A DNA stretch of 64,000 nucleotides from Oscarella lobularis (taxonomy: Eukaryota; Porifera; Homoscleromorpha; Homosclerophorida; Oscarellidae): NCBI RefSeq assembly GCF_947507565.1, contig NC_089179.1:2683747-2747746 (forward strand), in the 5' to 3' direction. The translations under genes and the position numbers were made by a program. The first letter of the stretch is position 1, and each line of letters opens with the position of its first letter. This document shows positions 1-10,103 of the stretch, piece by piece. Under the pieces are notes generated by a model. The model was not told the origin of the DNA. It searched no databases and saw nothing but the letters and a program-made list of their open reading frames with translations.

Positions 1-1
1 G

Positions 2-142
2 CTTTTGACCGTTGGTATCGCTGCATACATCGACACATACAAGCAACCGACGATTCTCTGGCAGCAAATGGCTGCCATTGGTGGCGGTGTGATTGGAGCT
101 GCTTGGCAAATAGCGCACTTGAAAGTTTCATTGACGATGTGA
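2..142 (+). CDS. C-terminal or internal exon of an unknown membrane protein (partial)
   Basis: Frame 2 is open from the left edge to TGA at 140-142, about 46 codons. It reads as an alternation of polar and glycine/alanine-rich hydrophobic segments (IGGGVIGAAWQIAHL), as in a membrane-spanning helix. A strong splice-donor match, GTGAGT, begins at 139, so this may be an internal exon ending at 138 and not a terminal exon. The upstream part lies outside the window. No family was recognised. The next 440 bases show no continuation. Confidence 0.4.
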   Translation, partial: LLTVGIAAYIDTYKQPTILWQQMAAIGGGVIGAAWQIAHLKVSLTM

Positions 143-584
143 GTCTTCTTCGGTCTGTTCTAGTTGTCGTCATCTGACAAGACGCTTCTCTTGCGACGAG
201 TGACGCGAACTGTTTCTTTTTCGGTGTTAGAGGACGAAAAGCAGAGAACAAGGTCCTCCTCAGGAGCAGCAAATATATTTCGCGCCGGTGCACCCCAAAA
301 CGCAAGCCCTTCGATAATATATATTGGAAAATTGTCATAGTAATCAAAGGCTTACCGCGAGTGCCAGTCATATCTTAAATTTGTCATTGTTGTTAAGGAT
401 AACGAGATCGTCCTTTCCAAAAGTCTGTCGAACAGTAATGTATCGAACGTTTGCCGTGTCTTCGCTAACGGAGACATGACATTGCGTCTGCACGGGAGAG
501 ACCGCAAGAAGACAGATTTTGTGCGCGTTTTCTCTTTTCCTTTGCGCGACAGGCGCTTGTGTAGTGAAGGGCACTCCAGGACAT
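143..584. other. Stretch with no gene recognised
   Basis: The reading frames here are short and on opposite strands, with no family signature. The stretch lies between the exon at the left edge and the probable LTR of the first retrotransposon. Its only notable content is AT-rich sequence near 318-345. Confidence 0.4.
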
Positions 585-805
585 TTGTGTCTTTTAATTA
601 GTTAAGTGAAGGCGGCCGGTGATTGGTGGCTGTGTGCATGTGCGAATAGGGGGAGTCTGTGCGTGTGCTTGCAGTCGAGCGTGTGTGTGCGAGCAGTGAA
701 GTTCAATAAAAACGCAGACGGATTCGAGATCGAGCCGAGCGGGTGAAACGTACGACGACGACAAAACGACGACGATCGATACGCGAAGAGGCGACAACGT
801 TAAAT
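585..805 (+). repeat. Probable 5' LTR of Ty3/gypsy element A (boundaries approximate)
   Basis: The segment ends directly before a tRNA primer-binding site, where a 5' LTR should end. It contains a polyadenylation-type AATAAA at 705-710, as expected in the R region. The left boundary is a guess, because no second LTR copy remains to compare with: the element is truncated at its 3' end near 4060. The tract 630-695 is rich in TG/GTGTG. Confidence 0.45.
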
Positions 806-850
806 TGGCGACAGGAGTGGAATTCGAACCCACGCCTCCGACGAGACCGG
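806..850 (+). promoter_or_regulatory. Primer-binding site: long complement of the 3' half of a leucine tRNA
   Basis: The site starts TGGCGACAGGAGTGG. Its reverse complement runs from the 3' anticodon-stem side through a long variable arm, a T arm with GGTTCGAATTC, the acceptor strand and the CCA end of a class II tRNA. The variable arm and T arm closely match animal tRNA-Leu as I know it. Normal Ty3/gypsy primer sites pair over roughly 8-18 bases; here about 45 bases match. It is not a tRNA gene, since the 5' half (A box, D arm) is absent. The Gag reading frame starts at 860. Confidence 0.7.
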
Positions 851-859
851 TGAAAAATC

Positions 860-1878
860 ATGGACGGCGGACAGAACGCGCAACCGAATGCGCCAGCGAA
901 CAACGACGGAGGCGGCAGACAGAACGAGCAACCGAATGCGCAAGCAAACGGACTCGGCCAGAACGCGGGCGGCGGGCAAAACGTGGGGGTGGCAAACGCG
1001 CCACCAAACACGAATGCCCCGCCACCGAACCCAAATGTGCCGCGGAACCCGAACGCGGAAGAAGGACAGCGAGTCAACGTCATACAGCGACAGGCGGCGA
1101 CGCCAGATAAATTTTCTGACGGCGAATTCCAGCGATGGATCCGCCAATTCGAAGCCTGCAGCGACGCGAACATATGGGACGACGCCATGCGACGTCGGAT
1201 GCTTCCGACGTTTCTCAAGGATCGCGCGTGGGCGATTTCGAGAGCGTGCAGCGAGGCGGTGCGGCGTATCAGCAGTTAAGAGACGCTCTCAGTCGTTCGT
1301 TCGTGCCGGACACGCGAGAGCAGCAACGATTGGCAAGTCGGCAGCTAGGCGAGCGAGCGTGGAAGACGCACGAGTCGATCGCGCAGTACGCGCGCGAAAT
1401 CGAGCGACTGTTGAACAAAGCGCTTTCAAATCTCGACGACGCGACAAGAGAAGATCAGCTGATTAAAAATTTGTCGCCGGACTACCCGGAGAAATCAGTT
1501 TCGAGCTGGAGGTGAACCCGTTCGACACGTTCGACCAGACGATTACGCGCGGCGGAGCTGATGCTGCTTTGCCAAAAACGATCTGGCGATCGGACATCTG
1601 GTTCTCCGTATCGAGGAGGACACCGATCGAAAGAGCGAAGTGCGGTGCGCGTAAGCGCAGTTGTGGTGGCGCAGGATCCACAAGTTGCGGCGCTTCAAGA
1701 AAGGATGAAAAGAATCGAAACCATGCCGAAGGGCGATTCGCGCGAAAACGAGGCCGAGGCGCGACGGCGAAGTGAGACTCGCTCCTGTTCTAATTGCGGA
1801 AAAGATGGCCACCTGGCGAGGGAATGCAGCGAAGAAGCGACGCGAAAGTGTTTTCATTGCGACGAAGCGGGTCGCATC
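860..1878 (+). pseudogene. Ty3/gypsy element A gag (matrix, capsid, zinc knuckle), frameshifted
   Basis: Gag would package the element's RNA in cytoplasmic particles. The first frame (860-1279) has an Asn/Pro/Gln-rich N-terminus and enters a capsid-like region (FSDGEFQRWIRQFEAC). The capsid continues in another frame at about 1240-1515 (SFVPDTREQQRLASRQL) and then in a third from about 1510. A CCHC zinc knuckle, CSNCGKDGHLAREC, lies at about 1789-1830. A second knuckle begins (CFHCDEAG) and is cut at 1878 by a P-type MITE. At least two frameshifts make this a dead copy. It belongs with the protease and reverse-transcriptase start at 2883-4060. Confidence 0.8.
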
Positions 1879-2874
1879 CACAGCCCTATAAAAGAGAGCT
1901 GCGACAACCCCGTACATGGGCGCGATTTTGTGTCCAGCTTCGCGAGTTTAGGCACATCGTACCGCTTGCGGGATGCGTTAGAGCAGCTGCCCGAAAAACA
2001 GTACGTTTATGTCATATAGAAGTTTCATACGGTGCGGCGTACAGCGCCCTAACGCGTATCTTTCCTTTTTTGCGCGAAGACGTGAAAAACGTCCTCGCCT
2101 ACCCTTCGAGCTGAGAACGCAATACGGTTTTTCTGCGTTAACAGCTGTCATTCTTAGTGCATTTCCGATCATTATCGCTATTTGTTGCTTAGCGAAATTC
2201 GTCAAAATCGTTTGAAATACCTGATTGTCTACTCCGTAAATTCCCGGATTTAATTTTTTAAAAATTCAAAAGTATGCAAAACTTTCCTTTCATCACAGGA
2301 CTACGCGCGAAAAAAGTTTCAAAGCATCTAAAAAATTATTTCATTTATTTAGCCAGGTTTTTTCACTCGCATGATGGGTATGAGGGGAGTGAAACAATGT
2401 TATATTTGCCCGGAAACTTCTCACGCGTAGTCTTGTGGTCTAATATAATAGTTTTGAATAGTTTTGCGCGTGTATAAGCATTTTCTGAGAATTCAGAAAA
2501 TACAGCTTGAGGGTTGCTACATGATTTCGACGGATTTCGCTACTAAACACATACTGCTAAAGGTTGGAAATGAAGTAGCAATGATAGCTGTTAGCGCCGA
2601 AAATCGTACTGCGTTCTCAGCTCAATGGGTAGGCGAGGAGGTTTTTACGTCCTCGCGCAAAAAATGGAAATATACGCGCTAGAGGACCGCAAACCGCATC
2701 GTTTGAAACTTCTACATGACATAAACGCGCAGTTTTTCGGGCAGCTGCTCTAACCCATCCCGCAAGCGGTACGATCCGCCTAAACTCGCGAAGCTGGACA
2801 CAAAATGGCGTCCAGTGGCTCACGTGAGTCACGTGATAGATCGAGTTGTCGCAGCTCTCTTTTATAGGGCTCTG
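1879..2874. mobile_element. P-superfamily MITE with about 300-bp inverted arms
   Basis: Termini CACAGCCCTATAAAAGAG (left) and the complement of CAGAGCCCTATAAAAGAG (right) bound a 996-bp non-coding element. The inverted arms stay alignable, with mismatches, to about 2210 and from about 2500. The flanks are GTCGCATC (1871-1878) and GTAACATC (2875-2882), an 8-bp target duplication with two differences. Eight-base duplications are typical of the P superfamily. The right arm carries GGACACAAAATGGCGTCC, also found near both ends of the THAP/P element at 10104-13419, so that element's family is the likely transposase source. A CACGTG pair lies near 2821-2834. Confidence 0.8.
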
Positions 2875-2882
2875 GTAACATC

Positions 2883-3461
2883 GCTTGCCAATGCCCACGT
2901 CATGACGTCGAGCAAGGGGAGGAGCATCGGAACAAGCTGCGATATCGTGAATTCATTCGGGAAGAGGTAGACGAGCGACGAGACGATGAAGCGAACGCCG
3001 ACAGCGACGCGAGGCAGGAGGAGATTCAAGCGAAGACGACCGACGCGGAAAGCCAGAAAGAACCTAACGTCGCCGACGCAACGGAACGAGAGGAGGCGAG
3101 CAAGGATATCGTCGACGAGGAAAACGAAGGAGAGAGGATCGAGCTGTTGATGAGCTCGCTTGTGGCCGTGGGTGAATTCGAAGAGCGAGAAGTTCCTTAT
3201 TCGGTCGATACAGGATCTCCAACGTCGTTATGTCCGGTTGAGTTGGTCAGCCAACTGGAGACGAGACCCGCCTCCAAACGGCTGACGGCGATAGGAGGAG
3301 CGAGACTTCCGGTTCTCGGACGTGTCACCGCGCGCGTGACACTGGGAAAATTCGAAGTCTGGCACGATTTCTGGGTGAAATCGATTGAATGGAACGGTCC
3401 TGTTCTCGGTCTGGATTTCCTCAATGGTACCAAACGGCATGAAAGTCGACCCTGGAGCTAG
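2883..3461 (+). pseudogene. Element A: end of second zinc knuckle, acidic Gag tail and aspartic protease
   Basis: The frame resumes after the MITE with the last cysteines of the second zinc knuckle, then a Glu/Asp-rich tail at about 2930-3140. The aspartic protease core follows, with the active-site motif VDTGSP near 3206-3223 and the second hydrophobic flap-side motif PVLGLDFL near 3400-3424. It would cleave the Gag-Pol polyprotein. The frame closes at 3461 and continues in another frame from about 3385, so there is at least one frameshift. Confidence 0.75.
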
Positions 3462-4060
3462 AGAAATGAATTGGGGTGGAGGCTCAATGAAGTTACCGAC
3501 GTCTGCTACAGCAGAGGAGGAGCTATACGTCGCGTTAGTGGAGGGTATCGAATTGGAAACATATGGACTCGCTGTAGTTCCACGGAAAATTGTCGATCTC
3601 GAAGGACGAATAGTGAGGAACACGGGAGATCAATTAGTCGAAGGCCGACCGGAATTCATCGAGATGAAGAACGTGGCGGTAGCTAGAGCGGTGATCGATG
3701 GAAATCCGAGAAAAGTTCCACTACAATTGATGAATATCGGAACCAGGAAAATTAAGCTACGAAAGGGAACACGAATAGGACGCCTGGAGCCGTTCGATAG
3801 CGAGCTCGTTGCCGGAGTTAGACCGATCGCTTGGAGAGTGAACCGAGGCGGAACAATGAGGAAACGACGGCGATGCGGGAAGCTTTGTTGCGGATGTTCG
3901 AATAGACCGATTCAGAACTGACCGACGCAGAAAAGCGTGAGATCGAAAACAATCTTTGGGCTTCTTCCGACGTGTTTTCTCGGGAACCAAGCGATCTTGG
4001 GAAAACGGACGTCATCAAGCATACGATCGACATCGGGGACGCCGAACCGATTAATCAGAG
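3385..4060 (+). pseudogene. Element A: protease-RT spacer and first residues of reverse transcriptase, truncated
   Basis: The frame carries the spacer typical of metazoan Ty3/gypsy Pol (KIKLRKGTRIGRLEP near 3750-3792). After a frame change near 3900 comes the conserved lead-in to reverse transcriptase (VIKHTIDIGDAEPINQRVR, ending about 4061). The palm and catalytic YxDD region are missing because sequence from the oppositely oriented element B starts there. No integrase or 3' LTR of element A is present in the window. Confidence 0.7.
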
Positions 4061-5115
4061 AGTCCGCCATGATATTGCCTCATAATGTGTTCTCGTTGTT
4101 GCTCAGGAAAAACGGCTTTCCATTTCCCATTATCCAGGCGATCGATGAAGTTGAGAATTCCAGACTCGACCACCATTGAAGACGCATTAGAACCTTCCAC
4201 GACGACATCTACATCCACATCATCATTCTCGACGTATGAAATGAGCCTCAATAATTGGTCATCTTTTCTCTGCTCCTGCGCAAAGTCATCCTGAAGACCA
4301 CAGTCACGGGGCGCAGCTTGGATCAGTTCTCCTATATCACTTGCAGACTGTACAGCAGCAACTGACACCACCGCTTCCATGTCACCAATCGGAGAGCGAG
4401 ATAAACAATCAGCATGAGCATTCGCCCTTCCCGGTCGATAACAGACCACCGACGTAATGCCACTCTTGTACACTTTCTGCCACCAACGAGCCTGCCGACA
4501 GTCGGAACTGGGTGTTTGCAAAATTGCTTTCACTGCTGAATGATCTGTACATACGGTGACAGCATGACCGTAGAGATAAGGACAATAATGTTTAATTCCC
4601 CACACGACTGCTAGCGTTTCTAACTCGGTAACAGCATAATTCCGCTCTGCTGGCGTTAGCACACGAATTCCATATGCAATCGGATGTAGCAAGTGATCGT
4701 CTCCCTCTTGAGACAAGATAGCACCTAGGCCAACCCCACAAGCGTCCGTTTCCAGTACAAAGTCCTTTGAAAAGTCCGGAAATGCAAGTACAGGCGCAGA
4801 CATCAACTGCCTTTTTAGCGTCTCAAAAGCTTTCTCACACTGTGGGGTCCACAACAACGGCGCATCCTTCCGTAGCAGACCGTACAACGGAGCTGCAACC
4901 TTGTTATGTGAGCAAATAAATCTTCTATAATAAGAAGTAAGTCCCAAAAACCGCCGAAGAAGCTGAATCTTTGTTGGTGCTGGAAATTCTTCTACAGCTT
5001 GGAGAAGCTTTCGCTTGGGTTTTAACCCTTCAGCCGTAAGTATGTGTCCAAGATATTCAACCTCTTCGCGAAGAAAGTGACACTTCTTTGGCTTCAGCTT
5101 TAGCCCCGGCTGCAA
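4061..5115 (-). pseudogene. Element B: RT thumb, RNase H and start of integrase
   Basis: The frame starts within RT (KPKKCHFLREEVEYLGHIL), runs through the connection region (LLRRFLGLTSYYRRFI) and the RNase H domain. RNase H shows its acidic residues in FVLETDACGVGLGAIL, in TELETLAVVWGI and in TVCTDHSAVKAIL, plus the late NAHADCLSR motif. It then enters the spacer before the integrase zinc-binding region and is lost at the junction near 4061. A one-base slip near 5112 separates it from the RT palm. RNase H would remove the RNA template during cDNA synthesis. Confidence 0.85.
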
Positions 5116-6899
5116 TCAACCGCTCAAAGACGGCACGCAGATGCTGTAAGTGTTCCTCCACGTTCTTGGAGAATATCAAAATGTCATCTAAATAAACCAG
5201 CCACCCACTGTTGACCACTAGCAGGGTTTAGGCCGTCGAGAACACGTTGCATCAAACGCTGGAACACGGCGGGTGCATTCCGCAATCCAAACGGCATCAC
5301 ATTGAATTCATATAATCCTTCGCGCGTGATGAAAGCCGTTTTCTCCTTAGCCTTTTCCTTCATGAGGATTTGCCAGTATCCTGACGCTAAATCTAAAGTT
5401 GTATAGATGCGGGCGCTTCCCAATTGATCCAGAAGATCATCGATTCTAGGCAACGGAAATCGATCAGCTACCGTAACGGCATTTAACGCACGAAAGTCAA
5501 TGCAGAATCGTAACGAACCGTCCTGTTTAGCCACAAGCACTACCGGGCTTGCCCACGGGCTAAACGACGGTTGAATTACTCCCGCTTCCTGCATTTCTTT
5601 TAACTGTCGAGCAATTTCTTTTCGTGCAGCAAAGGGTGCGCGTCGACGTGGTTGCGCAATCGGCTGTGCATGCCCCGTCTCAATGCCCATCGAAACCAAC
5701 GACGTAGCTCCACGCTCGCCAGGATACAATGCAAAGACATCATGGTATTCAACCAACAGAGACTGGAGCGACTTCGACATGCAGCATTGTTCGTCTCTTT
5801 GTCCAAAATACTCTTTGACCAGTCTATGACGATCTTCTATGCTTCCCTCTGACACGCGCCGGCAAATCGATTCTCCTCTAATTTCCTTCTTCTCTTCCGC
5901 TTCTTCTACAACTTGAACAGGTACCAGTTCAGCAAAAACACTTGATCTCTGAATCTTCACTTCTCTTGGCCCGTTATTAACGAGAAGAACAGGCACCTCC
6001 TTTTCAGACGGACTAACAAGCGTCTCCAGTACTGTCCAATCGGCGTCATCATTTCTCTGCACTGGCTGCACCAGACATTGCCCTCCCTTCAGCGAAGATG
6101 ACACAACCGCCATCGCTGTTAGGCACTGTCGTGGTGGAATTCGTATGGACGATGTAAATCGTACGTAGGCCACGCTAGTTGCTTCGTCTTCAGATGTGCG
6201 TTCTTTTTCTTCTTCCTTGTCCGACTCTGAACCTCCCTCTAATAATCCTTGTTCTCTTCTCTTAGCGGCCGCCTTCTTTTTCAGTGCCTTTCTTCGCTGC
6301 CAATACCCTTCCCGCCGCGCCTTCCGACTTTGCCCATGGCCTTTCAAGACTTGTGGATGGTATGTAACTAATTTCAATTGCGAAGAAACTCCTTCAGACA
6401 ACAGCAGAGGCGTCGGGGCATCCAGCTTTATACAGACCGGCGTCTTCATTACTATATTATCAAATTCCACATCGACGTTGATCCGTCCGTGAAGTGAAAA
6501 TTTCCTCATATTATAGTCGGTTGGGATGCGATCCGGAGGCTTACAGTCATTCTTTGTCAGCTTTGCCGACACTATTATCTTACGCGCAAGAGTCTTATCT
6601 ATAATGCACAGATCCGACCCTGTATCGATGATACCGTCCACGGGAACGCCGCCGACAACTACCGATGCTCGTCGCGTCTTAGACCCACTATTTTCTACTC
6701 GCACCATTGATACTCGAGAGTCATTGTCGGACGCCACAGACCCCTGCTCCACCTCGAACAGACCCAACAAATCCGGATGCACCACTGGGGCGCTTGCGAG
6801 CGTTGACGTTTGCGCTGCTGTAGTTTCCGGAGGGGCAGTGGATTGCACTAGAAGCGGGCAATTGCGACGGACGTGCCCTTCCTGCTGCAGTTGTAACAC
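5116..6899 (-). pseudogene. Element B: zinc-knuckle end, aspartic protease and reverse transcriptase palm
   Basis: In order from 6899 downward are the end of a CCHC knuckle (EGHVRRNCP), the protease active site IIDTGSDLCIID (near 6600-6635), a Lys/Arg- and Glu-rich spacer and the RT fingers and palm. The RT is recognised by SPWASPVVLVAKQDGSLRFC, TTLDLASGYWQI and FNVMPFGLRNAPAVFQRLMQ. The catalytic YLDD follows at about 5190-5200 but in another frame, so a frameshift sits near 5200. The antisense frames over this stretch are shadows. Confidence 0.85.
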
Positions 6900-7504
6900 G
6901 TGATCCTATAGAACGATCTCGGCGCCGATTGCGACGATGAGGATCCTGTTGTCGCTAACGACGACGATACTGGTACCGAAGAAGTTGACACTAAAGCAAC
7001 CGGCGCTGTCGGCCTTATTGCCGCGGACTCATTTCGAGACGTCCCCGCCCGTCCTTGACGGCGAGCGTGAATCAACAATAGACGCCTTTCCTCTGTTATT
7101 GCCGCATCCAGTAATTGCTGATACGTCGAAGCGACCCCCACTTGGGGTGACTGCGCCACGGTCTCGAGCAATCCATCTTGTAATTGATAGAAGAGCAGGA
7201 AATCACGGATTTCTCGCGTGAACTCAGTGCCATGAGCCTTACGGTAGCCAGACTTCAATCGGCGAGCGAAATCGAGAACTGACTCGTTTTCCGCCTGCAA
7301 CAAAGACCGAAACTCCCGAATAGCAATAGCCGGATTCCGCCGATCCAATCGCGATCGAAGAGCCTCTACGGCCGCCGCTAGCGAATTACTTTCCTGCGCC
7401 GACAGAAGATTCCACTCCTCCAATGCTGTGCCTCGGAGATGGCCCGCTAACTGTAATAATATCTCTTGATCGGTCCAGTCATGCCAAACAGCAGCACGTT
7501 GCAA
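6848..7504 (-). pseudogene. Element B: Gag capsid and zinc knuckle
   Basis: The frame carries a retrotransposon Gag capsid signature (LRGTALEEWNLLSAQESN, then LDRRNPAIAIREFRSLLQ and QLQDGLLETVA), a Ser/Thr/Val-rich linker and the start of a CCHC knuckle (ITCYNCSRKG) that completes in the next frame at 6899. So there is a frameshift inside the knuckle at about 6895. The region assembles the particle shell. Confidence 0.8.
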
Positions 7505-7527
7505 CGAGGCGTACCAATCCGAAAACG

Positions 7528-8646
7528 TTATGCGCGACGGCGAGGATCCCGTAAAGACGTCAACCGGTGGCGCTCCTCCCGCACGACTATTTCTTCGCGA
7601 CCGACGTTCACACTCTGCTGGCCGCTTTTCTCAGCAACGCGAGCGAGCTGAACTTCTTCCGGCGCACGCGACCGGAAATCGCTCGAAGAATAGTGTAAAC
7701 CCGCCGGCGCCACAGTCGGACGAAAACGACCGTCAAGTACCGACATATCGTACGACGAACGCTGCAAGTGACCTGTGATTACAGGCACGTGCCCCGACTG
7801 CACTGGACGCGAGCGTTGACCGCGATTTTCTTTTGAGCGTAGTTGCGTCACCTCTTCCAAAGCCAATTGACGACGATCCGCAATTTCCTGTTGACGGACA
7901 CTTTCCGCCCACAGTTGACGCTGACGAGTCTCTAATCTATTAATACGTTCGTCCCTTTCAGTTAATGCAGAACGCATGTCGTATTGTTGACGCTCCAATT
8001 GCTCGATACGGCTGTTCGCCACTTGTAACTCATCAATCTTCATCTCAAGTTCGCTACGACACCTCCCCCTCTCTTCGGAAATCTGATCCAGCTCGACTTT
8101 TGCACACGCTAACGCTAAACGGCACACACTCAACTCGGTTGACAAAGCCGCAATCGTCGAACTATCAGCATGATCGCCGCTCTCGCTCCTGCTTTCCGCT
8201 TGACCAGCCGTTCCAGCAGGCAAAACAGGTAACGACGATGTCATGTCCGTCGCATCGACCTGACCGTGTTGAGAAGCTGTAGAGTGAGCATGTCCCAGGG
8301 TTGTCTTCAACAAAATACCCTCAGCGCCAACGAGTGCAACCTCCGTACCTAGGCCTTGGTACTCACTGACGTAGACTTGCAACTCTTCCGCTTTCAACGA
8401 ACGAGTAGCCAAAGCGTCGACCATGGCATACTGTAGGTCCGTTGGTCGAAGTTCAACGTTCACATCCAACAGCGCTGCGATCGCGCGTCGATATTCGACG
8501 CGGAGGCGAGGCGAAACGAGGCAAAACCGGTCTTCATATACCGGTTCGACTGCTACCTCCGTTTCTCCGGCAAGAGCGCCGCCGTCGCCGTTATCGTCAG
8601 AGAAATCGATGCTGCGCGACTCCGATCGAACGTTGCATTCGTCCAT
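7528..8646 (-). pseudogene. Element B: N-terminal Gag with coiled coil
   Basis: A 372-codon frame starts at ATG 8646 (MDECNVRSES). The N-terminal third is mixed. Residues about 190-280 form a long heptad-rich coiled coil (SELEMKIDELQVANSRIEQL). The tail is Arg-rich. Its position directly before the capsid frame, and the single frame change at about 7520, mark it as the N-terminal part of the same Gag. Coiled-coil Gag N-termini probably drive multimerisation; this is inferred. Confidence 0.7.
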
Positions 8647-8750
8647 TTGAAGCTGATAGCGTCGGATCGCCGGTCAATCTCCCGTTTCGCACGACAAAAG
8701 ACGATTGCCTGCGAATAACCCGCTGAACGTGAGTTGCGGGACCTCCACTT

Positions 8751-9060
8751 GTAACGTTTTGCCCTTTCGCGTCGTTCTCTGCTGTCACGACAGCTACGAA
8801 AAGACGTGGACGTGAGATTCGCTGGACAAATAGCCACACCGTTTCTTTTATTTAAAAGCCTTTTGATTGTCAAGGAAGAGGGAATCCAGTAAGAAAAAAT
8901 AACGATGTCATATTTCCTTTTTTGAATATGATTCTTTTTCTTTTTCAAATAGAAGAGAAATTTAATTACACAAAGAAATCGAAAATTATAGTAATTAATT
9001 ATAGTAATTAGAGCTGTTCTTCAATTAAAGCAGAAAGAAAACGCAAAGATGAAAAAATAG
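8751..9060 (-). repeat. Probable LTR remnant of element B (far end unresolved)
   Basis: Sequence next to the element B primer site must be its 5' LTR, read on the minus strand. The near end (plus strand TGTAACG at 8750) has the expected TG/CA form. The far end cannot be placed: there is no second LTR copy, and host-like coding sequence begins at 9066. The stretch 8880-9060 is AT-rich and low in complexity. Confidence 0.35.
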
Positions 9061-9065
9061 CAGAG

Positions 9066-9545
9066 TTAAACTTCTGTCTCGACTACGCCCTCATTGTGGT
9101 GGTCGTCGTCGTCCCAATTGCGGTGAAACACGAAAGACGAAATGACGACCAAAAGAAGTAAGACGACAGATACGCAGATGAGGATTATGGTTTCCGAAGT
9201 GGGATCGCTGCCCAGGCGAATGGGGTTGACGTCGTCACTTTTTATCGCCGGAGGAGCTGAAAAAGAGCACACTATATTTAGAATGTATACACGCACGCGG
9301 AGGGAAGGACTCCTTCTCTGGGTCTTTGTAACTTGGTAAACGTCAAGGCGCAACCGTCCGAATGTTCTCAGAACTTGTAACGTCTTTCATCGTTCAAACT
9401 CTCAATCGAGTTACAACGCACGTTTTGTGCGCTTTCTTACCTCTGAAAACCGCTTGAGTAAAAGCCTGAGACAGATAACCCATTGCAGCTGCAGATCGTA
9501 AAGCGGCGACATCGTGGGAAACAACGCTTCTGGGAAAACTAAAAC
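9066..9545 (-). CDS. Last two visible exons of a single-pass membrane protein (host-like)
   Basis: On the minus strand, exon 9545-9441 ends at a strong donor (GTAAG at 9440-9436). It joins in phase to exon 9256-9066, which follows a good pyrimidine-rich acceptor (CTTTTTCAG). The second exon encodes an extracellular linker, a hydrophobic helix (IILICVSVVLLLLVVISSFV) and a short acidic, His-rich cytoplasmic tail ending at TAA 9066-9068. The joined product has a clear transmembrane segment near its C-terminus, as in a type I receptor or adhesion protein. The family is not recognised. Further 5' exons would lie above 9545, where transposons now intervene. Confidence 0.55.
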
Positions 9546-9650
9546 CTTAACGCACGCACGTGTAGACGTCACCATATGATTGTTGTTTGTTTGTCAAAAG
9601 TCTAGGCTCCAGGATTACACAACAATATCAGAAAATGATAACTTTTTTAG

Positions 9651-10026
9651 GTCTTGAGCGAGTCCGTTGCTTACGGATTGGAGCATTTCGCGCTCGAAGG
9701 AGCCGAGGAAACAATCAGATTTTATCGCATTATTGACAAGGACTTAGAAGAATGTACGCGAAGTCATCGTGACAAGTCTTCGTGACAAGAAGCCAAATCG
9801 TCGAGGGCTATATATCACTGAGGATGACAGATTGCAGGTAAGTCCAGTACAAGCAACCAGTTCCACTGTGTTACTATGCCAATATTTCTGTAAGTGGCTA
9901 AAAGTGGAATTTTTGGGCTACCTCGAAAAGTGAGAGAATTACGTCGTCTCCGTTCCTAATTTGAGCAAAAGAGAGAGGCAGCGAATGATGCTGAGCAAGG
10001 AAACGATTTCCGGCTGGAAAATGACA
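9651..10026 (+). pseudogene. Relic of a P-like transposase C-terminal region
   Basis: Two exons align with the C-terminal exons of the intact transposase at 25006-27645. The first (9651-9837) reads VLSESVAYGLEHF and ERAEETIRF-like residues. After a 57-bp intron (9838-9894, GTAAGT...TGTAAG) the second (9895-10026) reads like WL-VEFLGYLEK, then SVPNLSKRERQRMMLSKET and GWKMTG. Stops and small indels are present. The intron positions match the intact copy. This is the host sequence into which the THAP/P element at 10104 inserted. Confidence 0.7.
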
Positions 10027-10095
10027 GGTGGGATTAAGAGCAAAGAAAAGTGAAGCAAAAAAACAAGTCAAGAAAGAAACAAGCCAAGCTTGCAT

Positions 10096-10103
10096 CTCTA
10101 TAC
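10096..10103. repeat. Target-site duplication CTCTATAC, left copy
   Basis: This octamer is repeated exactly at 13420-13427 and flanks the THAP/P element. Exact 8-bp duplication is the P-superfamily signature. Confidence 0.9.

Larger units (their letters stand above)
4061..8750 (-). mobile_element. Ty3/gypsy element B, minus strand, 3'-truncated
   Basis: On the minus strand the order is leader with a probable primer site, gag, protease, reverse transcriptase, RNase H and the first integrase residues. The primer-binding site candidate, read on the minus strand, begins TGGAGGTCCCGC at 8747, two bases after an end reading TTACA, as expected for an LTR ending in CA at 8750. The element stops at about 4061 against element A. 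There are four or more frameshifts, so it is inactive. Sequence and codon content differ from element A, so the two are distinct lineages. Confidence 0.75.

Noticed and set aside
806-850. A tRNA-Leu gene
   Set aside because: Only the complement of the 3' half is present; there is no A box, D arm or anticodon loop, and it sits exactly at a retroelement primer site.
8750-9416. TGTAACG ... GTTACA pair as a complete LTR of element B
   Set aside because: The interval would include the well-spliced transmembrane exon at 9066-9256, and no second LTR copy supports the far boundary.
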